Below, in pieces: positions 37,013 through 45,123 of a DNA stretch of 64,000 nucleotides (its first letter is position 1; each line of letters opens with the position of its first letter). The translations under genes were made by a program, and so were the position numbers. The notes under the pieces were generated by a model. It was not told where the DNA came from. It made no database searches and saw only the letters and a list, made by a program, of their open reading frames with translations. Where the stretch lies: the NCBI RefSeq assembly GCF_032911445.1, contig NZ_JAWJEJ010000001.1, positions 2,418,001 to 2,482,000 of the forward strand, in the 5' to 3' direction. Source of the stretch: Sphingomonas sp. HF-S4 (GTDB lineage: Bacteria; Pseudomonadota; Alphaproteobacteria; Sphingomonadales; Sphingomonadaceae).

Positions 37013-37351
37013 TTACTCCCCCACCAGCTTCATCAGCCGGCGTTCGACCGGGGCCAGCACCGGGCCCAGCTCGTGTCCGCGCTTGAGGATCATGCCGGCC
37101 TCGCCGACCAGCGCCCACATGCCCTGGCGGTTGCGCAGGCTGGGGCGCTTCTCGATCCGATATTCGGGGCGCTCGGCGGCGCGGCGGAACGCGGCGAAGA
37201 TTGCGGCGTCGCCGTCGAACTGGATCGCATAGTCCTTCCAATGCCCCGCCGCGACCATCCGGCCGTAGAGATCGAGGATCCGCGTCAGCTCGAGGCGCTC
37301 GAAGCCGACCTGCGACGCGCGGCCGACCGGCAGCGGGGTTACCGTTCCCAT
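37013..37351 (-). CDS. DUF2794 family protein
   Basis: 112 residues. FERLELTRILDLYGRMVAAG, KDYAIQFDGDAAIFAAFRRA and the basic EYRIEKRPSLRNRQGMWALV are features I associate with the alphaproteobacterial DUF2794 family. Soluble, function unknown. It lies downstream of, and on the same strand as, cysE with 12 bp between, so it may be co-transcribed. Confidence 0.75.
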   Translation of the reverse strand: MGTVTPLPVGRASQVGFERLELTRILDLYGRMVAAGHWKDYAIQFDGDAAIFAAFRRAAERPEYRIEKRPSLRNRQGMWALVGEAGMILKRGHELGPVLAPVERRLMKLVGE

Positions 37352-37363
37352 CAGGCCCGAAAA

Positions 37364-38056
37364 CTACGCACGGTCGCGGCGCCCGGCTTCGGCGGCTTCG
37401 CCGGCCTCGATCATCGCGTCGAGGCGCTTGCGCAGCGTCTCGAGCTCGCAGCGCATGCTTTCGAGCTTCTGGGTCGCCGGATCAAACACTTCGCTGCACG
37501 GCGTGCCATAGGGGACGAAGTCCTTCTGCCAGGTCTTCGCCTCGACCAGGGTCGGCTTGGCGGGGATGCCGACCATCACCGCGCCCTCGGGCACGTCCTT
37601 GGTGACCACGGCATTGGCGCCGATCCGTGCGCGCTCGCCCACCGTGATCGGCCCGAGCACCTGCGCGCCCGATCCGATGATCACGCCGCTCAGGATCGTC
37701 GGGTGGCGCTTGCCCGCGACGCCGTTGTCGGGCGCAGTGCCGCCCAGCGTGACGCACTGGTAGATCGTGACGTCGTCGCCGATCTGCGCAGTCTCGCCGA
37801 TCACGACGAAGCCGTGGTCGATGAAGAAATTGCGGCCGATCGTCGCGCCGGGATGGATGTCGATCGCCGTCATCCAGCGCGACCAGTGATTGACCGCGCG
37901 GGCGAGGAAGAACCAGCGGCCCTTGAACAGCCGGTGCGCGATACGGTGATAGAAGACCGCCCACACGCCCGGATAGAGCAGGATTTCCGCACGGCTGCGC
38001 GGCGCGGGATCGCGCGCGCGGATCGAATCGAGATAGGCCTTCAATCGAAGGAACAT
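37364..38056 (-). CDS. cysE: serine O-acetyltransferase
   Basis: 230 residues from the ATG at 38056. Transfers acetyl from acetyl-CoA to serine, providing O-acetylserine for cysteine synthesis. IDIHPGATIG, the catalytic FIDHGFVVIGET, VTLGGTA, KRHPTI and the hexapeptide-repeat beta helix are present. The N-terminal helical domain is short, as in EpsC/NifP-type enzymes, with a C-terminal coiled tail (CELETLRKRLDAM). AAGGGAAG precedes 38056; the ATG at 38083 has no ribosome site. Divergent from the TSUP transporter gene. Confidence 0.92.
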   Translation of the reverse strand: MFLRLKAYLDSIRARDPAPRSRAEILLYPGVWAVFYHRIAHRLFKGRWFFLARAVNHWSRWMTAIDIHPGATIGRNFFIDHGFVVIGETAQIGDDVTIYQCVTLGGTAPDNGVAGKRHPTILSGVIIGSGAQVLGPITVGERARIGANAVVTKDVPEGAVMVGIPAKPTLVEAKTWQKDFVPYGTPCSEVFDPATQKLESMRCELETLRKRLDAMIEAGEAAEAGRRDRA

Positions 38057-38212
38057 GGCCGGTCTTCCCTTTGTGCCCTTCATTTAATGCAAGCGGGCCC
38101 CGATTTCCAGAACGGGCCCCCTTCCGGCTTGTCCGGTCTAAACACGATGTATCTTGTGGGAATTCGGCGGGCACGGCATCCTGCCTGTCCAACAGCTTGA
38201 GCAAGGGCGCGG

Positions 38213-38971
38213 ATGATTTTTGGAATTGACCTCACGGCGCTGCTTCCCTTCATCGCCGTGGGCTTCGCCGCGCAGATGGTCGATGGCGCGCTGGGCATGG
38301 CGTTCGGGGTGATCTCGAACACGCTGCTGCTCAGCCTGGGCGTGCCGCCGGCAATGGCATCGGCGGGCGTGCACACCGTGGAGACCTTCACCACCGCGGT
38401 CTCGGGGATCAGCCACACGATCCACAAGAACGTCAACTGGAAGCTGTTCCTGCGTATCGCCGTGCCCGGGATGATCGGCGGTGCGCTGGGCGCTTATGTG
38501 CTCTCGAACATCGACGCGGCGATCGCAAAGCCGTTCATCCTCGCCTATCTGGCTGCGATCGGCCTGTATCTGCTGTGGCGCAGCCGGCATTACCCGCCGG
38601 TCGAGAAATCGCCCAAGGTGGTCGAGCCGCTCGGCCTGGTCGGCGGCTTCCTGGACGCGGCCGGCGGCGGCGGCTGGGGACCGGTGGTGACGAGCAACCT
38701 GCTCGTCCAGGGATCGAGCCCGCGCACCACGATCGGCACGGTCAACACCGCGGAGTTTTTCGTCACCACGACGATCTCGGCGACGTTCATCGCGCATCTC
38801 GGCTGGGAAGCGTTCACCGTCGCGACGATCGGGCTGCTGATCGGCGGCGTGCTGGCGGCGCCGCTGGGCGCGCTGCTCGCCAAGCGGATCGAGGCCAAGA
38901 CGCTGATGCTGTTCGTCGGCGTCGTGCTGACGCTCACCAGCGTCTACGGACTCTACATCGCGCTGCGATAG
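38213..38971 (+). CDS. TSUP family sulfite exporter TauE/SafE-like
   Basis: 252 residues, seven to eight membrane helices in two repeats, each with the family's Gly/Ala-rich motif (AAQMVDGALGMAFGVISNTL and GFLDAAGGGGWGPVVTSNLL). TSUP proteins move sulfite, sulfonates or other sulfur anions out of the cell. The head-to-head position with cysE supports a sulfur-related role. Substrate not provable. Confidence 0.86.
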   Translation: MIFGIDLTALLPFIAVGFAAQMVDGALGMAFGVISNTLLLSLGVPPAMASAGVHTVETFTTAVSGISHTIHKNVNWKLFLRIAVPGMIGGALGAYVLSNIDAAIAKPFILAYLAAIGLYLLWRSRHYPPVEKSPKVVEPLGLVGGFLDAAGGGGWGPVVTSNLLVQGSSPRTTIGTVNTAEFFVTTTISATFIAHLGWEAFTVATIGLLIGGVLAAPLGALLAKRIEAKTLMLFVGVVLTLTSVYGLYIALR

Positions 38972-38991
38972 ATTTTCACACTGCGACGCAG

Positions 38992-39029
38992 AATGGCCCC
39001 GGGCGCTTAGCAAGGCGTTCGGGGCCATT
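38992..39029 (+). terminator. hairpin terminator after TSUP gene
   Basis: AATGGCCCCG pairs with CGGGGCCATT (10 bp) around an 18-base loop; the following bases GTCGTTT give only a weak U-tract. Confidence 0.55.
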
Positions 39030-39074
39030 GTCGTTTCTGTGAGGTTCGCGGACTAACCCGCTGCGATACGCGCT

Positions 39075-39098
39075 CGATCAATTCGCCGCGATTGATCG
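39075..39098. promoter_or_regulatory. dyad upstream of ahpC, possible OxyR site
   Basis: CGATCAAT, eight bases, ATTGATCG forms a perfect 8-bp inverted repeat centred about 111 bp before the ahpC ATG. A second short dyad (TCACTCG / CGAGTGA) follows. A LysR-type regulator such as the OxyR encoded 2.5 kb downstream could bind here; this is inference. Confidence 0.4.
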
Positions 39099-39197
39099 CC
39101 TCACTCGATCAAAGCGAGTGAGCCTTCCCATTAGCATTGCGCCGCAACGCCCCTATATCCCGCATTGCAACACAACGCCTTTGGAGGAAATTTTCGC

Positions 39198-39761
39198 ATG
39201 GCGCTCATCGGAAGCACGATCAAGCCGTTCACCGCACAGGCTTTCAAGGAAGGCAAGTTCGTGCAGGTCACCGATGCCGACACCCGCGGCAAGTGGGCGG
39301 TGTTCTTCTTCTATCCGGCCGACTTCACCTTCGTGTGCCCGACCGAGCTCGAGGACCTGGCCGACATCTACCCCACGCTCCAGAAGATGGGCGTCGAGGT
39401 CTATTCGGTGTCGACCGACACGCATTTCAGCCACAAGGCATGGCACGACACCTCGCCGGCGATCGGCAAGATCAGCTACTATATGCTCGGCGACCAGAAC
39501 CATGTCCTCAGCACCAATTTCGACGTGCTGCGTGAGGGTCAGGGCCTGGCGGACCGCGGCACCTTCGTCGTCGATCCCGAGGGCGTGATCCAGCTGGTCG
39601 AGATCACCAGCGAGGGCGTCGGCCGCAACGCGCAGGAGCTGCTCCGGAAAATCAAGGCAGCGCAGTATGTCGCCGCGCATCCGGGCGAAGTCTGCCCCGC
39701 GAAGTGGGAAGAGGGCGAAGAGACCCTGGCCCCGTCGCTCGACCTCGTCGGCAAGATCTAA
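39198..39761 (+). CDS. ahpC: alkyl hydroperoxide reductase subunit C (peroxiredoxin)
   Basis: 187 residues, typical 2-Cys AhpC. Peroxidatic Cys47 in DFTFVCPTE and resolving Cys166 in [10 protein letters not shown]. Reduces hydrogen peroxide and organic peroxides using electrons from AhpF. GGAGGA precedes ATG 39198; the ATG at 39165 has no such site. Followed by a terminator-like hairpin and then ahpF. Confidence 0.97.
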   Translation: MALIGSTIKPFTAQAFKEGKFVQVTDADTRGKWAVFFFYPADFTFVCPTELEDLADIYPTLQKMGVEVYSVSTDTHFSHKAWHDTSPAIGKISYYMLGDQNHVLSTNFDVLREGQGLADRGTFVVDPEGVIQLVEITSEGVGRNAQELLRKIKAAQYVAAHPGEVCPAKWEEGEETLAPSLDLVGKI

Positions 39762-39805
39762 CCTCTAAGGCGCCTCCTCCCCTCCCCCTGTGGGAGGCGC
39801 CGATT

Positions 39806-39839
39806 CGGCCCGGGGTGACCAGTCATCCCGGGCCGTTTT
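39806..39839 (+). terminator. intrinsic terminator between ahpC and ahpF
   Basis: CGGCCCGGG pairs with CCCGGGCCG across a 12-base loop, followed by four T residues. The 9-bp GC-only stem should stop most transcription, giving more ahpC than ahpF, and ahpF starts 25 bp later. Confidence 0.75.
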
Positions 39840-39864
39840 CATGTAAGCCTATCGGAGTTTCGCC

Positions 39865-41445
39865 ATGCTCGACGCCAACCTGACGCAGCAGCTCAAGACC
39901 TATCTGGTCAACATCAAGCAGCCGATCGAGCTGGTCGCCAGCCTGGGCGAAGATGCCAAGTCGGGCGAGCTCGAGCGGCTGCTGAACGACATTGCCGCGC
40001 TCTCCGACGACATCACCGTCGTCCGCAAGGACGATGCGCGGAAGCCCAGCTTCATGATCCGCCGCGCGGGCACCGATATCGGGGTGCGCTTCGCCGGGCT
40101 GCCGATGGGCCACGAATTCACCTCGCTGGTGCTCGCCTTGCTCCAGGTCGGCGGGCATCCGTCGCGCGCGGCGCAGGAGCTGATCGACCAGGTCAAGGAC
40201 CTCGACGGCAACTACGAATTCGAGACCTATTTCTCGCTGAGCTGCCAGAATTGCCCCGATGTGGTCCAGGCGCTCAATCTGATGGCGGTGCTCAACCCGC
40301 GCATCAAGCACGTCGCGATCGACGGCGCGCTGTTCAAGGACGAAGTCGACTCCCGGAAAGTGATGGCGGTGCCGACGGTGTTCCTCAACGGCGAACCGTT
40401 CGGCCAGGGCCGGATGGAGCTCGAGCAGATCGTCGCCAGGATCGACAGCGGCGCCGAGGCGCGCGCGGCCGAGAAGATCAAGACCAAGGACGCGTTCGAC
40501 GTGCTGGTGGTCGGCGGCGGCCCCGCGGGCGCCGCGGCGGCGATCTACGCCGCCCGCAAGGGCATCCGCACCGGCATCGCGGCCGAGCGCTTCGGCGGGC
40601 AGGTGCTCGATACGATGGCGATCGAGAATTTCATCTCGGTGCCGCACACCGAGGGGCCCAAGCTCGCCGCGCATCTGGAGCAGCACGTCAAGGACTATGA
40701 CGTCGACGTGATGAACCTCCAGCGCGCCGAGAAGCTGATCCCGGCGCCGACCCAGGGCGGGCTGCACGAAGTGCGGCTGGCGAACGGGGCGTCGCTCAGG
40801 GCGCGGACGGTGATCCTGTCGACCGGCGCACGCTGGCGGCAGATGGGCGTGCCGGGCGAGGACCAGTATCGCAACAAGGGCGTGGCGTACTGCCCGCATT
40901 GCGACGGTCCGCTGTTCAAGGGCAAGCGCGTCGCGGTGATCGGCGGCGGCAATTCAGGGGTCGAGGCGGCAATCGACCTCGCCGGGATCGTCGCGCACGT
41001 CACGCTGATCGAATATGACAGCGACCTGCGCGCCGACGCGGTGCTCCAGCGCAAGCTGGCGACGCTGCCCAACGTCCAGGTCATCACGTCGGCGCTGACC
41101 ACCGAAGTGCAGGGCGACGGCGAGAAGGTGTCGGGCCTCGTCTACAAGGACCGCAACCACGGCACCGCGCATGAGATCGCGCTCGAAGGCATCTTCGTCC
41201 AGATCGGTCTGGTGCCGAACACCGAGTGGCTCAAGGATTCGGTCGCGCTCAGCCCGCGCGGCGAGATCGAGATCGACGCGCGCGGCGAGACCTCGCAGCG
41301 CGGCATCTTCGCCGCGGGCGACGCGACGACGGTGCCGTACAAGCAGATCGTCATCGCAATGGGCGCAGGCTCGACCGCGGCGCTGTCGGCGTTCGATTAC
41401 CTGATCCGGCTGCCGGCCGAGGAATTGGTCGAAGCGGCGGCGTAA
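39865..41445 (+). CDS. ahpF: alkyl hydroperoxide reductase subunit F
   Basis: 526 residues. N-terminal tandem thioredoxin-like domain with redox pair C-x2-C in [12 protein letters not shown] motif [19 protein letters not shown]; second redox pair in [14 protein letters not shown] motif [17 protein letters not shown]; and C-terminal [20 protein letters not shown]. Transfers electrons from NADH via FAD to AhpC. Complete length for AhpF. Confidence 0.97.
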   Translation: MLDANLTQQLKTYLVNIKQPIELVASLGEDAKSGELERLLNDIAALSDDITVVRKDDARKPSFMIRRAGTDIGVRFAGLPMGHEFTSLVLALLQVGGHPSRAAQELIDQVKDLDGNYEFETYFSLSCQNCPDVVQALNLMAVLNPRIKHVAIDGALFKDEVDSRKVMAVPTVFLNGEPFGQGRMELEQIVARIDSGAEARAAEKIKTKDAFDVLVVGGGPAGAAAAIYAARKGIRTGIAAERFGGQVLDTMAIENFISVPHTEGPKLAAHLEQHVKDYDVDVMNLQRAEKLIPAPTQGGLHEVRLANGASLRARTVILSTGARWRQMGVPGEDQYRNKGVAYCPHCDGPLFKGKRVAVIGGGNSGVEAAIDLAGIVAHVTLIEYDSDLRADAVLQRKLATLPNVQVITSALTTEVQGDGEKVSGLVYKDRNHGTAHEIALEGIFVQIGLVPNTEWLKDSVALSPRGEIEIDARGETSQRGIFAAGDATTVPYKQIVIAMGAGSTAALSAFDYLIRLPAEELVEAAA

Positions 41446-41450
41446 CCCCA

Positions 41451-41616
41451 ATTCCTCCCCGAGCTTCGCTCGGGGAGGAGGACCATGCGCAGCATGGTGG
41501 AGGGGCCGCCGCGAAGACGGCGGTGGCACTGTCGGCACACGGAGACCGCGCCTTCGGCGCGACCCTTCCACCAGCTTCGCTGGTCCCCCTCCCCCAGCAA
41601 GCTGGGGGAGGAATTG
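41451..41616. repeat. intergenic inverted repeat between ahpF and oxyR
   Basis: AATTCCTCCCCGAGCTTCG at 41451 onward and CAAGCTGGGGGAGGAATT ending at 41616 are inverse arms, each with an internal hairpin, with GGACCA / TGGTCC inner extensions. The interior holds another GC hairpin. Confidence 0.7.
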
Positions 41617-41668
41617 CCTGATCGCTTCTGCCACTCCATATCGGAAAATCAATCGACAGAGGCGATCA

Positions 41669-42568
41669 GTGGCCGCAACCTACCTCCCAACGCTCAAGCA
41701 GCTCCAATACCTCGTCGCGCTCAACGATGCAGGCCATTTCGGGCGAGCGGCGGAGGCGTGCTTCGTCACCCAGTCGACGCTGTCCGCGGGCATCCGCGAA
41801 CTCGAGACGCTGATCGGGGTGGTGCTGGTCGAGCGCACCCGCCGCGTCGTCCGCTTCACGCCGTTGGGCGAGCGGATCGTCGACAAGGCGCGGCGCGTGC
41901 TGCGCGAGGCCGATGAGCTGGGCGATCTCGCGCGTGCCGCCGGACGGCCGCTGTCGGGCGAGATGCGGATGAGCGTGATCCCGACGATCGCCCCGTTCCT
42001 GCTGCCGCGCATCCTGCCGCGGCTGCGGCGTGAATATCCCGAGTTGAAGCTGTTCCTGCGCGAGGAGACCAGCGGCCAGGCCTGCGAGCAGCTCAACCAT
42101 GGCCGCACCGATTGCGTGCTGCTCGCCCTCCCCTTCGCGTGCGGCGAGGTCGAGGCGGCGCCGCTGTTCGAGGACCGGCTGTTCGTCGCTTTTCCCGAGG
42201 GCGAGATGGACCCAACCCCGACGATCCGCCCTGCCGATATCGATGCCAACCGGCTGCTGATGCTTGAGGACGGCCACTGCCTGAAGGACCACGCCCTCGC
42301 CGCGTGCAACCGGCCCGAGCTGCGCGCCGAGGCGACGATGCTCGGCACGTCGCTGCATACGATGGTCCAGATGGTCGATAACGGCCTGGGCGTGACTATG
42401 CTGCCGCAGATGGCGGTCGATGCCGGCATCCTCGATCATACCCGCGTGACCGCGCGCCCGCTCGATGCCGAGAATGCGTCACGGCACATCGCGCTGGTCT
42501 GGCGCAAGGCATCCCCACGCGAACGCGACTTCCGGCTGCTCGCGAAAGTGCTGGCCGACGCCGCCTGA
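41669..42568 (+). CDS. oxyR: LysR family peroxide-responsive regulator OxyR
   Basis: 299 residues. LysR winged-helix N terminus (LKQLQYLVALNDAGHFGRAA, VTQSTLSAGIRELE) and a ligand/redox domain with C204 and C213 in LEDGHCLKDHALAAC. The nine-residue spacing and surrounding sequence match the redox-active Cys199/Cys208 of E. coli OxyR, so it is probably a peroxide sensor. Directly downstream of ahpCF, its likely target. GTG start with GAGG 6 nt upstream. Confidence 0.93.
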   Translation: MAATYLPTLKQLQYLVALNDAGHFGRAAEACFVTQSTLSAGIRELETLIGVVLVERTRRVVRFTPLGERIVDKARRVLREADELGDLARAAGRPLSGEMRMSVIPTIAPFLLPRILPRLRREYPELKLFLREETSGQACEQLNHGRTDCVLLALPFACGEVEAAPLFEDRLFVAFPEGEMDPTPTIRPADIDANRLLMLEDGHCLKDHALAACNRPELRAEATMLGTSLHTMVQMVDNGLGVTMLPQMAVDAGILDHTRVTARPLDAENASRHIALVWRKASPRERDFRLLAKVLADAA

Positions 42569-42587
42569 GCGTCCCTATTGTCGCGGC

Positions 42588-43595
42588 ATGACGCTCCCCA
42601 CGCCGCGACCCGTCCGCGAATGGCACGATGTCGACCGGACGCGGTTCGAGGCGGAGATCGTGCCGCTCGGCCAGCCGGCGCTGCTGCGCGGCCTCGTCGT
42701 CGGCTGGCCGGCGGTGCAGGCGCAGTCGATCGCGGGCTATCTGCGCGGGTTCGACCTGAACCGCGAGTGCGACGTGCTGGTCGGTTCGCCGGCGAGCGGC
42801 GGGCGCTTCTTCTATGGCGACGATTTCGGGGCGATGAACTTCCAGCAGCGCGGCGCGACGCTCGCGGCGCTGCTCGACCGGCTCGAAGCGGCGGCGGGCG
42901 AGGCACAACCGCCGACGCTGGCGGCACAGGCGCTGGCCGTGCCGCAGATATTGCCCGGCTTCGCGGCGGAGAACCGGCTGGCGCTGGTCGATAGCGCCGT
43001 GCCGCCGCGGATGTGGATCGGCAACCGCGCGATCGTCGCCTGCCATTACGATACGATGCGCAACCTCGCCTGCCTGGTGGCCGGGCGAAGGATTTTCACG
43101 CTGTTCCCGCCCGACCAGGTGCGCAACCTTTATGTCGGGCCGTTCGAATCGACGCCCGCGGGAACGCCGATCAGCCTGGTCGATTTCGACGCGCCCGACC
43201 TCGATCGCTTTCCCGATTTCCCCCATGCGATGGCCGCGGCGCAGGTCGCCGAGATGGCGCCGGGCGATGCGCTCTACATTCCCTATATGTGGTGGCACCA
43301 TGTCCGCGCGCTCGATGCGGTCAATCTGCTGGTCAATTACTGGTGGAACGACGCGGCCGATGCGGCGCTAGCGCCGCTCGACGCCTTCATCCACGGCCTG
43401 CTCGCGCTGCGCGACCTGCCTGAGGAGCAGCGCGCGGCGTGGCGGGCGATGTTCGAGCATTTCGTGTTTCAGGCGAACGGCGATCCGGTGGCGCACCTGC
43501 CCGTGGCAAGCCGCGGGGTGCTCGGCGGCGTGACGCCCGCCCAGGCGCGGCGGATGGCGGCGCAGCTTGGCAAGGTGTTGATGGCAAAGGGATAG
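42588..43595 (+). CDS. cupin-like (JmjC-type) domain protein
   Basis: 335 residues. A double-stranded beta-helix of the Cupin_8/JmjC kind: HxD iron motif in CHYDTMRN (H153, D155), distal His in MWWHHV (H237/H238), FTLFPPDQVRNLYVGPF and an extended N-terminal WHDVDRTRF. Such enzymes are iron(II)/2-oxoglutarate oxygenases (hydroxylases or demethylases) acting on proteins or small molecules. Starts 20 bp after oxyR. No substrate can be named. Confidence 0.8.
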   Translation: MTLPTPRPVREWHDVDRTRFEAEIVPLGQPALLRGLVVGWPAVQAQSIAGYLRGFDLNRECDVLVGSPASGGRFFYGDDFGAMNFQQRGATLAALLDRLEAAAGEAQPPTLAAQALAVPQILPGFAAENRLALVDSAVPPRMWIGNRAIVACHYDTMRNLACLVAGRRIFTLFPPDQVRNLYVGPFESTPAGTPISLVDFDAPDLDRFPDFPHAMAAAQVAEMAPGDALYIPYMWWHHVRALDAVNLLVNYWWNDAADAALAPLDAFIHGLLALRDLPEEQRAAWRAMFEHFVFQANGDPVAHLPVASRGVLGGVTPAQARRMAAQLGKVLMAKG

Positions 43596-43610
43596 CAGGA
43601 CCAGCCCTCC

Positions 43611-43695
43611 CCGTTCGTGCTGGGCTTGTCGAAGCACCGTCCTTCTTTCTCCCAGCACCGAAAGAACGGCCCTTCGACAAGCTCAGGGTGAACGG
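43611..43695. repeat. intergenic inverted repeat (CCGTTCGTGCTG type), copy 2
   Basis: CCGTTCGTGCTGGGCTTGTC and its inverse GACAAGCTCAGGGTGAACGG, with inner arms around CCGTCCTTCTTTC / GAAAGAACGG. It lies between convergent cupin and moaE genes and probably ends both transcripts. Confidence 0.75.
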
Positions 43696-43702
43696 CGTTG
43701 GG

Positions 43703-44167
43703 TCAGTCTGAGAAAGGCTGGTTTTCTGCCTCGTTCCACCGCCCCGAAGCCTCTACGTCTCCCGCGCGCGCCTCCACCCAGCGTGCATCCTCTCCGGTCT
43801 GCTCGCGCTTCCAGAACGGCGCATCGGTCTTGAGCCGGTCGATCAGATAGGCGCAGGCGTCGAGCGCCTCGCGGCGGTGGTGCGCGGCGGTGCCGATGAA
43901 GACGATGCGCTCGCCGGGGAGCATCACCCCGACGCGGTGGACCATCGTCACGCCGAGCAGCGACCAGCGCTCGGTCGCCGCCTCGGCGATCGCGATCAGC
44001 GCCTGCTCGGTCATGCCGGGATAATGTTCGAGTTCGAGCGCCGTCACGCCATCGTCGCCGCGCACCACCCCGGTGAAGGTGGCGATCCCGCCCGCGCCGC
44101 GCTCCTCGAGCGCGGCGACTTCGACCGCCAGCTCGATCGGCGCGGGATCGACCGAGACGCGGATCAT
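43703..44167 (-). CDS. moaE: molybdopterin synthase catalytic subunit
   Basis: 154 residues. Receives sulfur from MoaD and converts cyclic pyranopterin phosphate to molybdopterin. ATFTGVVRGDDG, LELEHYPGM, and the catalytic region HRRGV-like (MVHRVGVMLPGE) with AHHRREALDACAYLIDRLK and PFWKREQTGE are typical, with the C-terminal Lys of PFWKRE. Overlaps moaD by 4 bp (ATGA). The tail after residue 130 is longer than in E. coli. Confidence 0.93.
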   Translation of the reverse strand: MIRVSVDPAPIELAVEVAALEERGAGGIATFTGVVRGDDGVTALELEHYPGMTEQALIAIAEAATERWSLLGVTMVHRVGVMLPGERIVFIGTAAHHRREALDACAYLIDRLKTDAPFWKREQTGEDARWVEARAGDVEASGRWNEAENQPFSD

Positions 44168-44415
44168 CCGCCGGTCACCGGGGGGAAGATCGCCACTTCG
44201 CGCGCGGACCCAAGCGGCGCATCGAGCGCGACGAACTTCTGGTCGATCGCCGCGCGCAGCCGCGCCGGCTCGGCCATCGCCTCGGCATGGCCGGGGCTGA
44301 GCGTCGCCAGCCAGTCGATGAGATCGGCGACATTGACCACCGCCTCGGGCGGGTCGCGCTGCTCCTGGCCTGTCCCGATGCGTTCGCGCACCCAGGCGAA
44401 GTAGAGCAGGTCCAT
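44164..44415 (-). CDS. moaD: molybdopterin synthase sulfur carrier subunit
   Basis: 83 residues, ubiquitin-like fold ending in Gly-Gly (PPVTGG), the site that becomes a thiocarboxylate. N terminus MDLLYFAWVRERIG is typical of MoaD. Its ATG overlaps the pgsA stop by one base and its stop overlaps moaE, so pgsA-moaD-moaE is one unit. Confidence 0.92.
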   Translation of the reverse strand: MDLLYFAWVRERIGTGQEQRDPPEAVVNVADLIDWLATLSPGHAEAMAEPARLRAAIDQKFVALDAPLGSAREVAIFPPVTGG

Positions 44416-44969
44416 CAGGTGTCCATGTGCTTGAGGCCGACGCGGAGATAATCCCAGCCGGTGATCGCAGTCAGCACCGCCGCGCCCCACAAGGTCGCCA
44501 GCCCGACCAGCGCGACCCAGGGATATTGCGGCACCGCCTGCCCCAGGATCAGCGCGCCGAAGGCGACGAGCTGGAGCGTCGTCTTCCACTTGGCGAGTTG
44601 CGACACGGGTACCGAGACCTGGAGCTGCGCCAGAAACTCGCGCAGGCCCGAGACGGTGATCTCGCGGAGCAGGATGATCAGCGCCGCGATCAGGTGATAG
44701 TCCGCGACCACCCCCTTGCCGACCAGCATCAGGATCACCGCAGCGATCATGATCTTGTCGGCGATCGGATCGAGGAACACGCCGAGCTTCGAGACGGTGC
44801 CCTGCGCGCGCGCCAGATAGCCGTCGAAATAATCGGTAATGCCCATCAGACAGTAGATCGCGAAGGCGATGGCGTATCCGGTGCGCCATTCGGGCCACCA
44901 CAGGAACGCCGCGAGCAGCGGCACCGTGACGATCCGCGACAGTGTCAGGATGTTGGGCAACGTCAGCAT
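44415..44969 (-). CDS. pgsA: CDP-diacylglycerol--glycerol-3-phosphate 3-phosphatidyltransferase
   Basis: 184 residues, four to five membrane helices. The CDP-alcohol phosphotransferase motif D-x2-D-G-x2-A-R-x8-G-x3-D-x3-D is complete in DYFDGYLARAQGTVSKLGVF and the following LDPIAD. Makes phosphatidylglycerophosphate for membrane lipids. GGGGAG precedes the ATG at 44969; a longer frame to 45215 lacks homology. Divergent from an LplT-like transporter. Confidence 0.94.
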   Translation of the reverse strand: MLTLPNILTLSRIVTVPLLAAFLWWPEWRTGYAIAFAIYCLMGITDYFDGYLARAQGTVSKLGVFLDPIADKIMIAAVILMLVGKGVVADYHLIAALIILLREITVSGLREFLAQLQVSVPVSQLAKWKTTLQLVAFGALILGQAVPQYPWVALVGLATLWGAAVLTAITGWDYLRVGLKHMDT

Positions 44970-45123
44970 CGCCGCTCCCCTAGCACCGCTCGTGCGGAGA
45001 CCGAAACCATCTTCGTCATGCAGGTGGGACGCACATGGCGGTTGATACGTTCCGTGCCCCTCGGCTATGCGGGCCCGTCGTTTGGCGGAGGATTGCCTCC
45101 GCGCTTCAAGGACATGGTACGAT

